Assembly: GCA_036626215.1 (NCBI GenBank)
Contig: JAZKSG010000005.1
Location: forward strand, 1-52,209
Direction of reading: 5' to 3'
DNA from: JAZKSG01 sp036626215
Lineage (GTDB): Archaea; Thermoplasmatota; E2; DHVEG-1
DNA length: 52,209 bases
Part shown: positions 41,101-49,800 of the stretch, one piece after another
How positions within the stretch are numbered: the stretch's first letter is position 1
Layout: each line of letters begins with the position of its first letter
Notes under the pieces: model-generated
Databases searched by the model: none
What the model saw: only the letters and a program-made list of their open reading frames with translations
What the model was told of the DNA's origin: nothing
Translations under genes and position numbers: made by a program

Positions 41101-43738
41101 CTCCTCCTTGTTTTTTCATCTGATGGATGTTTCCAGTGAGCTGCTCTCTTAAACTATTAATTATTTGGTTACGACCATCTACCTCATCTTCCAGCTCTTT
41201 AACTTCCTCTTGAAGCTGCCCCATATCTAAGTTTTTATCCTCTATTTTTTGTTTTAAATCATTTACAAAACGGTTTTTTTCGATTAAATCAAAATTCAGT
41301 TTCTCTAATTTTTTCTGATTAACCTGTAAACTTTCTTTGAGAGTATCGTTAAACTCATGTAACTGCATCAACTGACTATGATCCTTATTCAGTTTTTTCT
41401 GAAGCTGAGTTATTATCTGATTACGATCCTCTAAATCCAGAGTTAAACTCGTGATTCTATCCTGCAGATGTTCTTCTCCCTGGATTTGTTCCTCTAAATT
41501 TTTTATAACTTCATCCTTTTTCTGTAACTTTTTACTAAGAACTTGCTTTTCCTCCTGAACAGTAGACAAACGACCTCTAACGTTTTTCAACTGACTTTGT
41601 TGATGTTCAAGTAAAATGTTACCCAGTTTCAAATCTTTTTGAGTTTTTTCTAAATGGGAGTTAAGCTGTCCGAATTCATCATGCATTCTATTGATAATCT
41701 CTGTTTTATTCTTCATCTGCATCTGGCTGTCAGCCAGCTGAGACATCAAACCTCGGATTACATTGTTTTTGTTTTCTACATCTACACACAACTCAGATAA
41801 GTGATCCTGTAAACCCTCGACTCTGCCTTCTAACTCTTGGGCTTTACTCTCCGTTTCATCTACAAGTAAGTTTTTGCATTCTAACTCTTTTTTCAAATTA
41901 GGAATCAACTGGTTTTTCTCTTTGAGTTGTTTTTGATTTGAAAAAAGCTTTGATTTTGTGTCTTTCAGATCGGATTCTAATTCTGAAACTTTTTCTTTTT
42001 CTTCTTCAAACAGTTTGTTTAATTTGTTTACTTCTTCTATTCTCTCTTGAAGATCAAAATCTTTTTTCTCTATAATCTTATTTTTTTCTAAAACATTATT
42101 TTGTTTTTCTTTTAACTGATTCTGAAGATCAGCAATGTAATTATTTTTTCCAGTAAGCTGCTGCTGATTCGCATCTATGTCTCTCTCAAGTTTTTCGATA
42201 TTCTGTTGTTTCTCATGTATCAAACCTTTAAGATTTATCACTTTTTGACTAAGATCTAATATATTTTGTTCTCTTTTGTCTAGTAAAGATTTTTTTTCAG
42301 CTAAATCTTTTTGAAGTTCATCTACCTTAGACGGGGTTTCATCTAAAGCGGTTTTTAATTTTTTTATTTCAGCAGATTTTTCATCTAAAACCTGACGGTT
42401 GATTTCAAGGATTTTATCTTTTGCATCTATCTCTGAAAGATATTTATCTTGTCTCTCTTTCAGAAGTCTACGTGTCTCATGCAGCTCGTTTTCTTTTTCA
42501 TCTAGTTTTAAATTTTTGACTTTTAAAGCATGATCAACATCTCTAAGTTTTTTATCAACAGTTTTTAACTCGTTTTGTAAAGAAATTTTATTTTCTTTAA
42601 GCTCTGATAACTGTTTTTTTCTATCTGCGTTATCTGACTGAATTCTCGAAATCTGATTTTTTAATTCCTCAATGATTTTATTACGCAGCTTAACCTCTTC
42701 TTCTACACCATTAACTCTTTCTCTTTCCTCTTTTAACTCGCTACGTATTTTATCCATATGATGCATGTTTGTCTGAAGAGCTGTACGTTTTTGTGATAAC
42801 TCTGATTGTAAAGATTCATATTGATTGTTTTTCTCCTCAAGTTTATCTTTTAGTGTCTCAATTCTCCCAGTATCAGCTTCTAAATCAGTTTTTAAACTCT
42901 GTATATTTTTTCTCTTCTCCTTTAACTCCCACTCTTTGGAATCCAGTTCTTTGTTTTTTTTATCAAGTTCTTCCTCCATCTGACGTATATATCTCTTCTG
43001 TTCGTCAGTTTGAACACATCTATTATTTAATCTATCTCTTAGTTCTTCAATCTCTTGATTTCTAATATGGATTCGTTCTTCTAAGCTCGATATTTCTCCC
43101 TGAAGTTGATTAAGTTCATGGTTTTTTTCTTCTAAATCCAGTTGAGCAGAGTGTAATTTACTTGCGATACGTTTAACATTGGAAGAAGGTGTAGCTGATT
43201 TATCATATCGTTCCAATTCCTTTCGAAGTTTTTTGATCTCCTTGCTTTTCTCTTTGATTTTTTTGAACGCTTTAAGAAAATCTTTTTTATCTTCAGAATC
43301 AGAGGAAGATTCTATTTTCGTCTGAATAGGTTTCTTCATAGTAGTCTGGTAAGAGGAATTAAAATTTTTTATGACGCCTATCTCACCTGCTTTAGTATCT
43401 CCTTCAAAATAAGGTTTAGTCTCAATTTCAAGAGAGACAGGTTCTCCATTTTCATCAAAAACATCCAACGTATAAACAGGCGTTTCTTTGTCGATTAAAC
43501 GAGAGACATGCCGCTCCATAGCTTTTTTTTGTCCTTTTTCAGTTAAAAAATCTGCTTCACTCAACGCTTTACCTACAAGATTTCTCTTAGAAACACCAAG
43601 TTTTTCACAAAAAACATCGTTGGCATCAACTATTTTCCCTTCTCTATCTACAAAAAATACAGGGTTATCTCTCTCAAAATAGTCTCCTATATCTGAATAA
43701 TTATTTTTTTTCTTCCTATCCTCAGACCCTGTAGACAT
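38138..43738 (-). CDS. Giant PAS + coiled-coil protein (1,866 residues)
   Basis: The N-terminus (about 15-125) is a PAS sensor domain: DNPVFFVDREGKIVDANDVFCEKLG and LVGKALSEADFL, then LEIETKPYFEGDTKAGEIGVIKNF. From about 150 to 1815 the protein is almost continuous heptad coiled coil rich in Lys, Glu, Gln, Asn and Leu, and the last 50 residues are acidic. The motif RNQII or a variant followed by LxxQL recurs at about 226, 352, 531, 657, 772, 856, 1038, 1164 and 1458. There is no kinase, HAMP, ATPase head or membrane segment, so it is not an SMC protein or receptor kinase; a scaffold or filament is likely. A TTG at 43759 is in frame, but the ATG at 43738 was chosen. The PRC-barrel gene precedes it on the same strand. 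Confidence 0.8.
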   Translation of the reverse strand: MSTGSEDRKKKNNYSDIGDYFERDNPVFFVDREGKIVDANDVFCEKLGVSKRNLVGKALSEADFLTEKGQKKAMERHVSRLIDKETPVYTLDVFDENGEPVSLEIETKPYFEGDTKAGEIGVIKNFNSSYQTTMKKPIQTKIESSSDSEDKKDFLKAFKKIKEKSKEIKKLRKELERYDKSATPSSNVKRIASKLHSAQLDLEEKNHELNQLQGEISSLEERIHIRNQEIEELRDRLNNRCVQTDEQKRYIRQMEEELDKKNKELDSKEWELKEKRKNIQSLKTDLEADTGRIETLKDKLEEKNNQYESLQSELSQKRTALQTNMHHMDKIRSELKEERERVNGVEEEVKLRNKIIEELKNQISRIQSDNADRKKQLSELKENKISLQNELKTVDKKLRDVDHALKVKNLKLDEKENELHETRRLLKERQDKYLSEIDAKDKILEINRQVLDEKSAEIKKLKTALDETPSKVDELQKDLAEKKSLLDKREQNILDLSQKVINLKGLIHEKQQNIEKLERDIDANQQQLTGKNNYIADLQNQLKEKQNNVLEKNKIIEKKDFDLQERIEEVNKLNKLFEEEKEKVSELESDLKDTKSKLFSNQKQLKEKNQLIPNLKKELECKNLLVDETESKAQELEGRVEGLQDHLSELCVDVENKNNVIRGLMSQLADSQMQMKNKTEIINRMHDEFGQLNSHLEKTQKDLKLGNILLEHQQSQLKNVRGRLSTVQEEKQVLSKKLQKKDEVIKNLEEQIQGEEHLQDRITSLTLDLEDRNQIITQLQKKLNKDHSQLMQLHEFNDTLKESLQVNQKKLEKLNFDLIEKNRFVNDLKQKIEDKNLDMGQLQEEVKELEDEVDGRNQIINSLREQLTGNIHQMKKQGGVIESLRDEIQQKHLVIQDKENLLKEIKSEMEQQNKKINDLKGEIDDKTDLLDISGRELKRKEKEINDIKRELDKKKTLLDKKNEELKREEQLIKNLRVELEEEKKKGLPKKKELKFLRDELKKTEEQLRQTVWDNVELQMELKDRREEVEHFSEELQSRNKLVENMQSLVREKQKSLLDRAYAHRTVKKQLEETDFNLQKVNRELKLKNRDIEDLKNELEYRCRDLEKRSVLINKKEDEIQDVKTRLQQTIEELNEKQEKTTALQNKISEMREENQSLSNELDYRNQVITNLKQQLNDKQVKMAEKIRKIVDLSNVLDMKKQSIETLEKQLDKHETEKDKLREGVQERQSLLEKQKNSLEEKKQQIEQQNSHIKDVEVELKKKCNQLHVKNVEIKEKEDVISSLQKKMEEKQTEVEEQQNFISDLEKRLETLNSELSEKNSTLEKVVTERDKLVEQLSEKKQELSSKEETIMEKQDAVEELKKTLKDKQKELMDKEFQMDKFVSEIDRRDQEIEMKDLDLKRSQEEIESLHKRLKDNFEEIKFKNQEIQKEKQEIKSLRNSLELKNSEIENLNQGLQSRNQIIQSVKNQLSRNQISLMEKFETFDDLKNQIAEKQEELEEKNLDLERQKEKVNNLRNQLEKECKDVESKNRDLSKKENVINELKKQLKQKNSLLKTKKEELKFGRDKIESQNQEINQIKEKLTDKNQDLQHMRQELNETQQNLQAKNEVTDELKNKINQFKTEIQQKETRLQQEQKQVEQLKKSLEDKTNVLEEYKTKIDSVDDMEEQLENLNKALKTKNSRLETLKQKVEEKDREARASKSALNWLKNDLNKKQQESNQIKEKLENKNREIKQLKNQLSENETPELEEKLHEKQKMLIETQNQLENKEEEIDSLRNKLQKQQAVLKQKEEQINRRNKELEQLNVELEQQELNMKRWQRTPQIQNVSDTSLEDIKEQLNIDDTLSDVGVSNHKDIEATKKIDEEKEE

Positions 43739-43887
43739 GAATATCTCTTCCCACCCCAATTACCAAGTGAAAAGAGGTGAATAATACCCTCAAATTTTAG
43801 GTTTCCTCACAACCTCTTCAAACTTATTTCTTTTATTGATTTAAACATTAATAGAAAGCAACTTATTAATCTTTTTTAAATTAAAAG

Positions 43888-43900
43888 CCAATAATATTGG
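43888..43900 (-). terminator. Short terminator-like hairpin after the PRC-barrel gene
   Basis: CCAATAATATTGG is a perfect short inverted repeat just past the stop at 43905 and is followed on the minus strand by a T-rich stretch. The 166-base gap to the coiled-coil gene also has a TTTAAAT box and a possible leader hairpin (GAAGAGG with CCTCTT). Confidence 0.4.
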
Positions 43901-43904
43901 TTAT

Positions 43905-45020
43905 TCAAGTTTCAACAAGTTTTTCTACCGAATGTTTAAGTTCTTCATATTGATCTTCAAGTTGATCAAATTTTTCTTTTAAATCAAAATATTTTTCTTT
44001 ATAAACCATGTTTAAATCTGTATCTTCCTTCTTTGTCGGTAAATCAAAGTCATCGTAACCTTCAGGTAGAGAAACTCCATCCTCGTTTTCATCCTCTTTT
44101 TCAAAATCAAAAAAATCTTCTCCGATTACACCAAAAGAGGTATTATCAAGTCTTCTAAGAAGCTGTCTGCATTTATTTATATTTACATCAAGAATATTGA
44201 CTTTTTTCCTATGTTTCATTACGTCTTCAGCGAATTCTCTTCGATCTATATCCTTAATAAGTCTCCTCTCAGTTAAATCCATTAAATCATCTTTAAGAGC
44301 TACACGTTTCTTTTCAAGTAAGTTTAGATGTTTATTCAACATCTTTTTTAGAGAAATAGTTTGTTCAATATACTCAGCCATTTCATCATCATGTTTAACA
44401 AAAATCTCATAAGCCTCTCTGTTAGAATTTTCATCTTCAGATAATAAAGCTGTCAACTCTGGTGAAACTCGATCTTTAAACTCCAATTTTTCTATAGTTT
44501 TCAACGCCTGAGTATACCATCGAGGTATAAAAATAAGGCCTTTTTTACCTTCATCAAAATGATCGATAGAAAAATTCAAAACTGCATCTGATTCTTTATC
44601 TTTTATCTTGTAACCGGTAATCTCCCCATTTTCATTACATACTGAATCATAAACCTCTCCTAATTTTTCACCGGTTTCCTCTAAGAAAACAGGTTTACCT
44701 TTCATATCTTTTTTAAACAAGTTTTTATTTTTTTTAAAAAACGGTGTTTTATCTTCTTCTATTTCATCAACAGAAGGGAAATCTTCTATCCCCTCTTCTA
44801 TATCATCTTCAACTGTTTTTTTCTCTTTCCTGGTGTTTTTCTCTTTGGTTTTTTTCTTTTCTTTCTTTGTTTTTTTAAACTTTGGAAGTTTTAACCCTAA
44901 CTTAGTTTTTTTATCTTTATCATTTTCTTTATTTTTTTCTGAGATTAACTCATCTATCCCCTCTTCGAGATCTTTATCTGATTTGGTTCTTTTTTTCTTT
45001 TTTCTATTAAAAATATGCAT
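43905..45020 (-). CDS. PRC-barrel and coiled-coil protein
   Basis: The 371-residue cytosolic protein begins with about 90 residues of Lys/Glu-rich low-complexity sequence. A PRC-barrel-like beta domain follows (about 102-170), with KGKPVFLEETGEKLGEVYDSV and ITGYKIKDKESDAVLNFSI. The rest is helical (about 195-300), with an acidic spacer and a final coiled coil, FDLKEKFDQLEDQYEELKHSVEKL. PRC barrels mediate protein or RNA contacts, and in archaea some belong to cell-division proteins such as CdvA and CdpB. Similarity to these is only in domain choice. It lies between signal peptidase and the giant coiled-coil gene, suggesting a shared structural task at the cell envelope or pole. Confidence 0.7.
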   Translation of the reverse strand: MHIFNRKKKKRTKSDKDLEEGIDELISEKNKENDKDKKTKLGLKLPKFKKTKKEKKKTKEKNTRKEKKTVEDDIEEGIEDFPSVDEIEEDKTPFFKKNKNLFKKDMKGKPVFLEETGEKLGEVYDSVCNENGEITGYKIKDKESDAVLNFSIDHFDEGKKGLIFIPRWYTQALKTIEKLEFKDRVSPELTALLSEDENSNREAYEIFVKHDDEMAEYIEQTISLKKMLNKHLNLLEKKRVALKDDLMDLTERRLIKDIDRREFAEDVMKHRKKVNILDVNINKCRQLLRRLDNTSFGVIGEDFFDFEKEDENEDGVSLPEGYDDFDLPTKKEDTDLNMVYKEKYFDLKEKFDQLEDQYEELKHSVEKLVET

Positions 45021-45045
45021 CCTTCTCTTATCCCCTCACCAAATC

Positions 45046-45062
45046 AAAAGGGCTTTAGCCCT
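45046..45062 (-). terminator. Hairpin at the signal peptidase stop codon
   Basis: AGGGCT and AGCCCT form a compact stem that includes the stop codon at 45061-45063, followed by TTTT on the minus strand. It is weak but could reduce read-through into the PRC-barrel gene. Confidence 0.35.
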
Positions 45063-46827
45063 ATAGATCACATTTTCCCTCCAGCATAAGCAATGGCTCT
45101 CTGCGTTCTTTAACATTTCGGAAAACATGGGTTATCAACCAAGATGTTAACGTTAAAGGAAGCATAACTATGCCTACAAACAATAGATATACCCCTATTG
45201 CCCCCATGGACAATGTAAGTATTTTTAATATGTCATAGTTAAAGGAAGCTATAGCTAAACCTGTTTGACTAATCATTATAATGGCAAATACTGTTAGTGA
45301 GAAGGTGCAAGATAAGATTATTTTGGTTCTAGTTTTACAGCTTATCATATATGCTATAAATCCTGCTGTTAAAGAGGATATCAACATAGCCTCTACTCCT
45401 ATGTTGATCAGCATTAGAACTGGTATAATGACAAGTGAGGCAAGGATTGGTTTCAAAACGTTTTCTGAGTTTATTTTTTCTACTTGGTCATTTAGGAGAT
45501 CTATTTGAGCTATCCAAGTGAAGGTTTTTCTTGTTTTTTGTTTCAAAGTTTTTTTTATTGAATCAATTTTTTGTTTTTTTGATTTTGATATAAAAACTTT
45601 TGATGGATGCCAAATCCGGTTTATCATCCATTGTTTATATTTTGTCTCTGAAAAAGAGATTGTTGTTAGTGTCAACGTAGTGATACCTGTTAAAATTAGG
45701 GAGGTTAAGAGATCAAGTATTAAAACGCTGTTTTGAGTGTTGAAGTTACTTATTTTTTTGATTAAATCATCGGGATACATCATCCAGAAGGGAGATGAAT
45801 ACACCTTTATTTTGCCTTCATAACTTCCTTTTTCGGTTTTTCCATCTGTTTTGGCTGTAAGAGAAACAGTTTTGGTTTGTCCTGCATCTATCTCAAATGT
45901 TTTTTTAGAAATATGTTGTTCTGTCTCCCCAGTGCTATAGATTATTCCTTTCACCGATGAAACACTAGGATTTACCACTGGTAGCTCCGCTGGAAAAGTT
46001 TCCTGTCCTTGTTTTATTCTTCCGAAATTTATCTGGCTTTCAGGGCTTTTTTCATCTACACCAAAAGAAGTTGTAACTTCGTCATAGGCGAAACAGTGTA
46101 TAACTGTAAAAAAAGCTAAATAGGCAGCTAAAAAAATTATGAAAGTTTTTTTGAGGTTGATATTATTATGGCCAAATATTAGCAGACGGATTTTTTCTCT
46201 ATATTTTTTGTTTTTCTCAGGGATTAAAAATATTAGAGCTACTAGTATCGCTACCGATATGATTAATGGTGTAAAGATTCCAATCTGAGGGATTACGCCT
46301 TTAGAATTTGAAGGTTGTGAAAGTTTTTCGATTCCGCTATTAGCCCAGATTCCTATCTGCCCAACGAATGGTAGTTTGATAGGTTGTCCTCCAATGGAGA
46401 GGGTTTCTCCCATCAAATTATCTTGTCTTATGTATGGTTCTGGTATATGTGGACCTGCTTGATCAGTCCATTTGTTATTATCTCCTTTGGTCTCAAGTAA
46501 TATGTTGCCATCGCTATCTTTTTTTATATCTGTTACTCGGTGTACTAAGATTTTTTCGTCTGGCCAATGTACATGGCTTTTAAAAACTACTACGTCTCCT
46601 TCTTCGACATCCTCTATTTTTGTAGGTGTCCACGCTACAATATCTCCTTCATACAGTGTAGGTTCCATCGAGTCAGATGACACCAGATTTATTGGGAAAC
46701 TTCCACCTGTCCATATTAGTAGGAATCGAGTTAGTATTAGAAGTAAAACTGCTACGAAGATTATGTTCCCCACTATGGTTTTCATTTGCAGGTTTATTGT
46801 GTCATCCCATCCGATATCTTTAAACAA
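45061..46827 (-). CDS. Large signal peptidase I-like membrane protein (S26B)
   Basis: The N-terminal 180 residues are an archaeal/ER-type signal peptidase. A membrane helix (about 18-38) is followed by NLVSSDSMEPTLYEGDIV with the catalytic Ser, then VVFKSHVHWPDEKILVHRV with the His that replaces bacterial Lys, and TKGDNNKWTDQAGP with the Asp. Beyond it are about 400 further residues: a helix near 190-210, another near 228-250, an outside beta-rich domain (about 255-375) and several more helices to the end. Typical archaeal enzymes have 150-250 residues, so this is a fused form. It probably serves the surface proteins of this region. The start is uncertain, TTG 46827 being leaderless-like; an internal ATG at 46785 is possible. 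Confidence 0.82.
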   Translation of the reverse strand: MFKDIGWDDTINLQMKTIVGNIIFVAVLLLILTRFLLIWTGGSFPINLVSSDSMEPTLYEGDIVAWTPTKIEDVEEGDVVVFKSHVHWPDEKILVHRVTDIKKDSDGNILLETKGDNNKWTDQAGPHIPEPYIRQDNLMGETLSIGGQPIKLPFVGQIGIWANSGIEKLSQPSNSKGVIPQIGIFTPLIISVAILVALIFLIPEKNKKYREKIRLLIFGHNNINLKKTFIIFLAAYLAFFTVIHCFAYDEVTTSFGVDEKSPESQINFGRIKQGQETFPAELPVVNPSVSSVKGIIYSTGETEQHISKKTFEIDAGQTKTVSLTAKTDGKTEKGSYEGKIKVYSSPFWMMYPDDLIKKISNFNTQNSVLILDLLTSLILTGITTLTLTTISFSETKYKQWMINRIWHPSKVFISKSKKQKIDSIKKTLKQKTRKTFTWIAQIDLLNDQVEKINSENVLKPILASLVIIPVLMLINIGVEAMLISSLTAGFIAYMISCKTRTKIILSCTFSLTVFAIIMISQTGLAIASFNYDILKILTLSMGAIGVYLLFVGIVMLPLTLTSWLITHVFRNVKERREPLLMLEGKCDL

Positions 46828-46876
46828 TTATGTATATATTTGTGAATATATTATATTTATGCTACAAAAGTCTAAC

Positions 46877-49800
46877 TTACTGCCGAGTTTGCTCACTTCC
46901 AATTTCTGTAAATGTTGTTGTATTTGTCATTGTATTGTATGTGGTGGTTATCCAATCTGAGCTGCGACTAGTTTTGGATAATCTTACTTCATCGATATAT
47001 CCATCGAAACCCATTGTAGAACTTGTGCTTCTTCCTCCGATTTCTAGGTTTTCGTTGTTTGTATGTAAAGTGTAACTTCCGATATTTTTGTTTTGCTCTT
47101 GTGTGGCGTTTATATATGATCTTAGATATGTTCCATCATAGACTCCGGTTAGATAATACCACACTGGCTGGTTTATGTTGGTTGTAGAGTAGCAGTTTTG
47201 TTCGTTTGAACCATTTGAAACGCTGAGAGTAAATGTGTCATTATCAGTGCCTTCAAAGTTTATCTGATATGGATAATAATCTGGTGATTTTAATTTTTGG
47301 ATAACTTTAGCGTATTGTGATTGTGTTCCTTCTGGTTTTACCCATGCCTCCATTGTGATTTTTCCTGTTATGTCAAGTATTGGTTCATCGCTTTTTGTCA
47401 TTTCATCAGCATCATCGTATTCGAAGTCATAGCATCCGCTTATTTTTCCATTTTCTGTGTATACTGCACCTGAGTTCGTTAAGTCGAGATTATTTGAAGT
47501 GGAATCGGTGGTGTTATTCATATGCCATACTCCTACGTAGTTGATATCCCATGTCCCAGCAATATCTTCCTGGCTGCTACAAGTATTATTTCCATAATAC
47601 ATCCATAGTTTTGTATCCGTTGTTGAGCTAAGACTTGTAATATTTACCCATGCAGAAAGTTCACCTGTACCCCCATTAAATAACTCTATCTCATGATTTA
47701 GTTTGGTGCTATTATCACTATATAAAACAAAGAATATATCGTCTCCATCGTTTTGAGCATGAGATGCAAGATCGCTATCGCTACTTTCACTTACTAGCAC
47801 TGGGAAGTTTGATAATGTGCTAGGTACTTGTCCACTATCAATTGTTACCAGTTTTCTGTAGTTAAAGTTAGAGTCGTACCAGTTAGTTGGAGGAGACATT
47901 GTGGTAAAACTGTATGTAGTATTGGTCCAAACTTCTCCGTCAGTGACGTTTACACTCCACCAGTATTTTTTGCTGTATTGGTCCATACTTGAATTGGTTT
48001 GACTGTAGGTTCCATTATGGACAGATGAGTTGGTTCCAATAACTCCCCATGATCCAGTAGCATTGGTATAGAAGTAAATATCCATTGTATCGGTATTTGT
48101 ATCATTTACTGTTATTGACAATGTTGGGTTCAGGCTTTGACCTGTTGAACCATCTGCAGGATCTGGATTTTTTTGGGTTGGTGGTACATTTTGGATTTCT
48201 TGACTTCCAAATTCTGTAAAGTTATTTGGATCATTTGTTGTATGGTATGTTGTATTTATCCAATCCGAACTTCTCACGTTGTTAGAAACTCTTAATTCAT
48301 CAATAACACCATCAAAATATTGTGGATATTGGGTATCTTGCCATCCTATACTTGTTGAATTGCTTGTAATCCTCAAATCATTGGTAGTTATTGATTTGGA
48401 TTCTAACAGACGACCGTTTAGATAAAATGATAAATTGCTACTTGGATAATTCCACGTAACAACATAATGGTACCATATGTCATTGTTTAGGTTTGCTGTT
48501 GAAGTCTGCCAGCTGGTATAATCTTGGTTGACAGGCCTGCATTCAAATGATAGTTCATCATATTGAAACATAAAAGCGTATGCATCATAGTCATGATCTG
48601 CCCCATGTTTTTCAAGTATATAATGGTAATTTTGCTGTGACTCCAGTTTAAACCATGTTTCAAGTGTCAATGTATTATTTATATCCATGCTATCGCTATC
48701 AGAAACAGACATTTTATCTCCATTATCTTTTTCAAAATCGTAAGCCCTAGCAATTCTTCCATTTGAAATTAAATCCGCCCCGGTATTACTCACAATGTTG
48801 TTGTTATATGTTGTAGAATCACTGGTATCATTCATATGCCATACACTTACATAGTTACTATCCCAAACATTTCCTGGATCTTCTTTTTCTGCTATACAGG
48901 GGCTACCATAGTACATATAAAACGATGTGTTTGTTGTTGAACTAATACTATCTGGTTTCACCCAGGCAACTAATTCTCCCGTGCTGCTGTCCCATTTTTC
49001 GATTTCATGTGGATATCTATTTGTTATATCTCCAGTTTTCCAATCTGTTGTGGTATCCATAAATATTATATCGTTTCCTGTTGAATCAGCTTTGTTTTTA
49101 AGATCTGTATCTACAGTATTTATAAGTACTGGGAAGTTTGATAAATCTGATTCAACCATTGAGGAGTTTATCCATATCTTTTTTCTATAGCTAAATGAAG
49201 AAAGTATTCCTCTTTGCTCTCCAAATGTTGTAAAAGTTGTCGGGCTATTTGTATTTATATGTGATGTGTTTATCCATGCACTGCTTCTTGCAGTATTTGA
49301 AACGCGGAGTTCATCCAGTGTTCCGGTAAATGCTTCTCCAAGAAGCAAATCATTATTATTTGTATTTATACTTCCGCTATAACTAGTATTACTATGAAAC
49401 GCCCCATCTACATAGAGTTTTATCTGATTTCCGTCATAAGTCATAGTTACATGATGCCAGTTTGTATCTGTACTAGTAGATACACTTTTTCCATTAATAT
49501 ATCCATAAATTGTGTCACCAGAGGGGTTTAACTCAAGTGAATAGGCATCTTGCCCTTTGCCGACTACTCCTTTGTTTGCTGCTATTGTAGTAAAGGTGTA
49601 GGTTTCATTGGTCCAATGGTATCCATCGGTGACATTTACCCACCATGTATATGTCACACTATTTGATAGTGGTGTTGTTAGGTTGCATTCTATTGTTCCA
49701 TTTCCTACATTATTACTGCTGTTGCTGTCACCAGTGGATACCTCTATAGTCCAGTTCATTAGGTCGCCATCAGAGTCATTTATTTGTACGGATACATTTT

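Noticed and set aside
38138..43738. CRISPR-like or DNA tandem repeat in the coiled-coil gene
   Set aside because: The repetition is at heptad level with low-complexity codons; no constant repeat with unique spacers is present.
38138..43738. SMC or Rad50 protein
   Set aside because: Walker A and B heads and hinge are absent; the N-terminus is a PAS domain.
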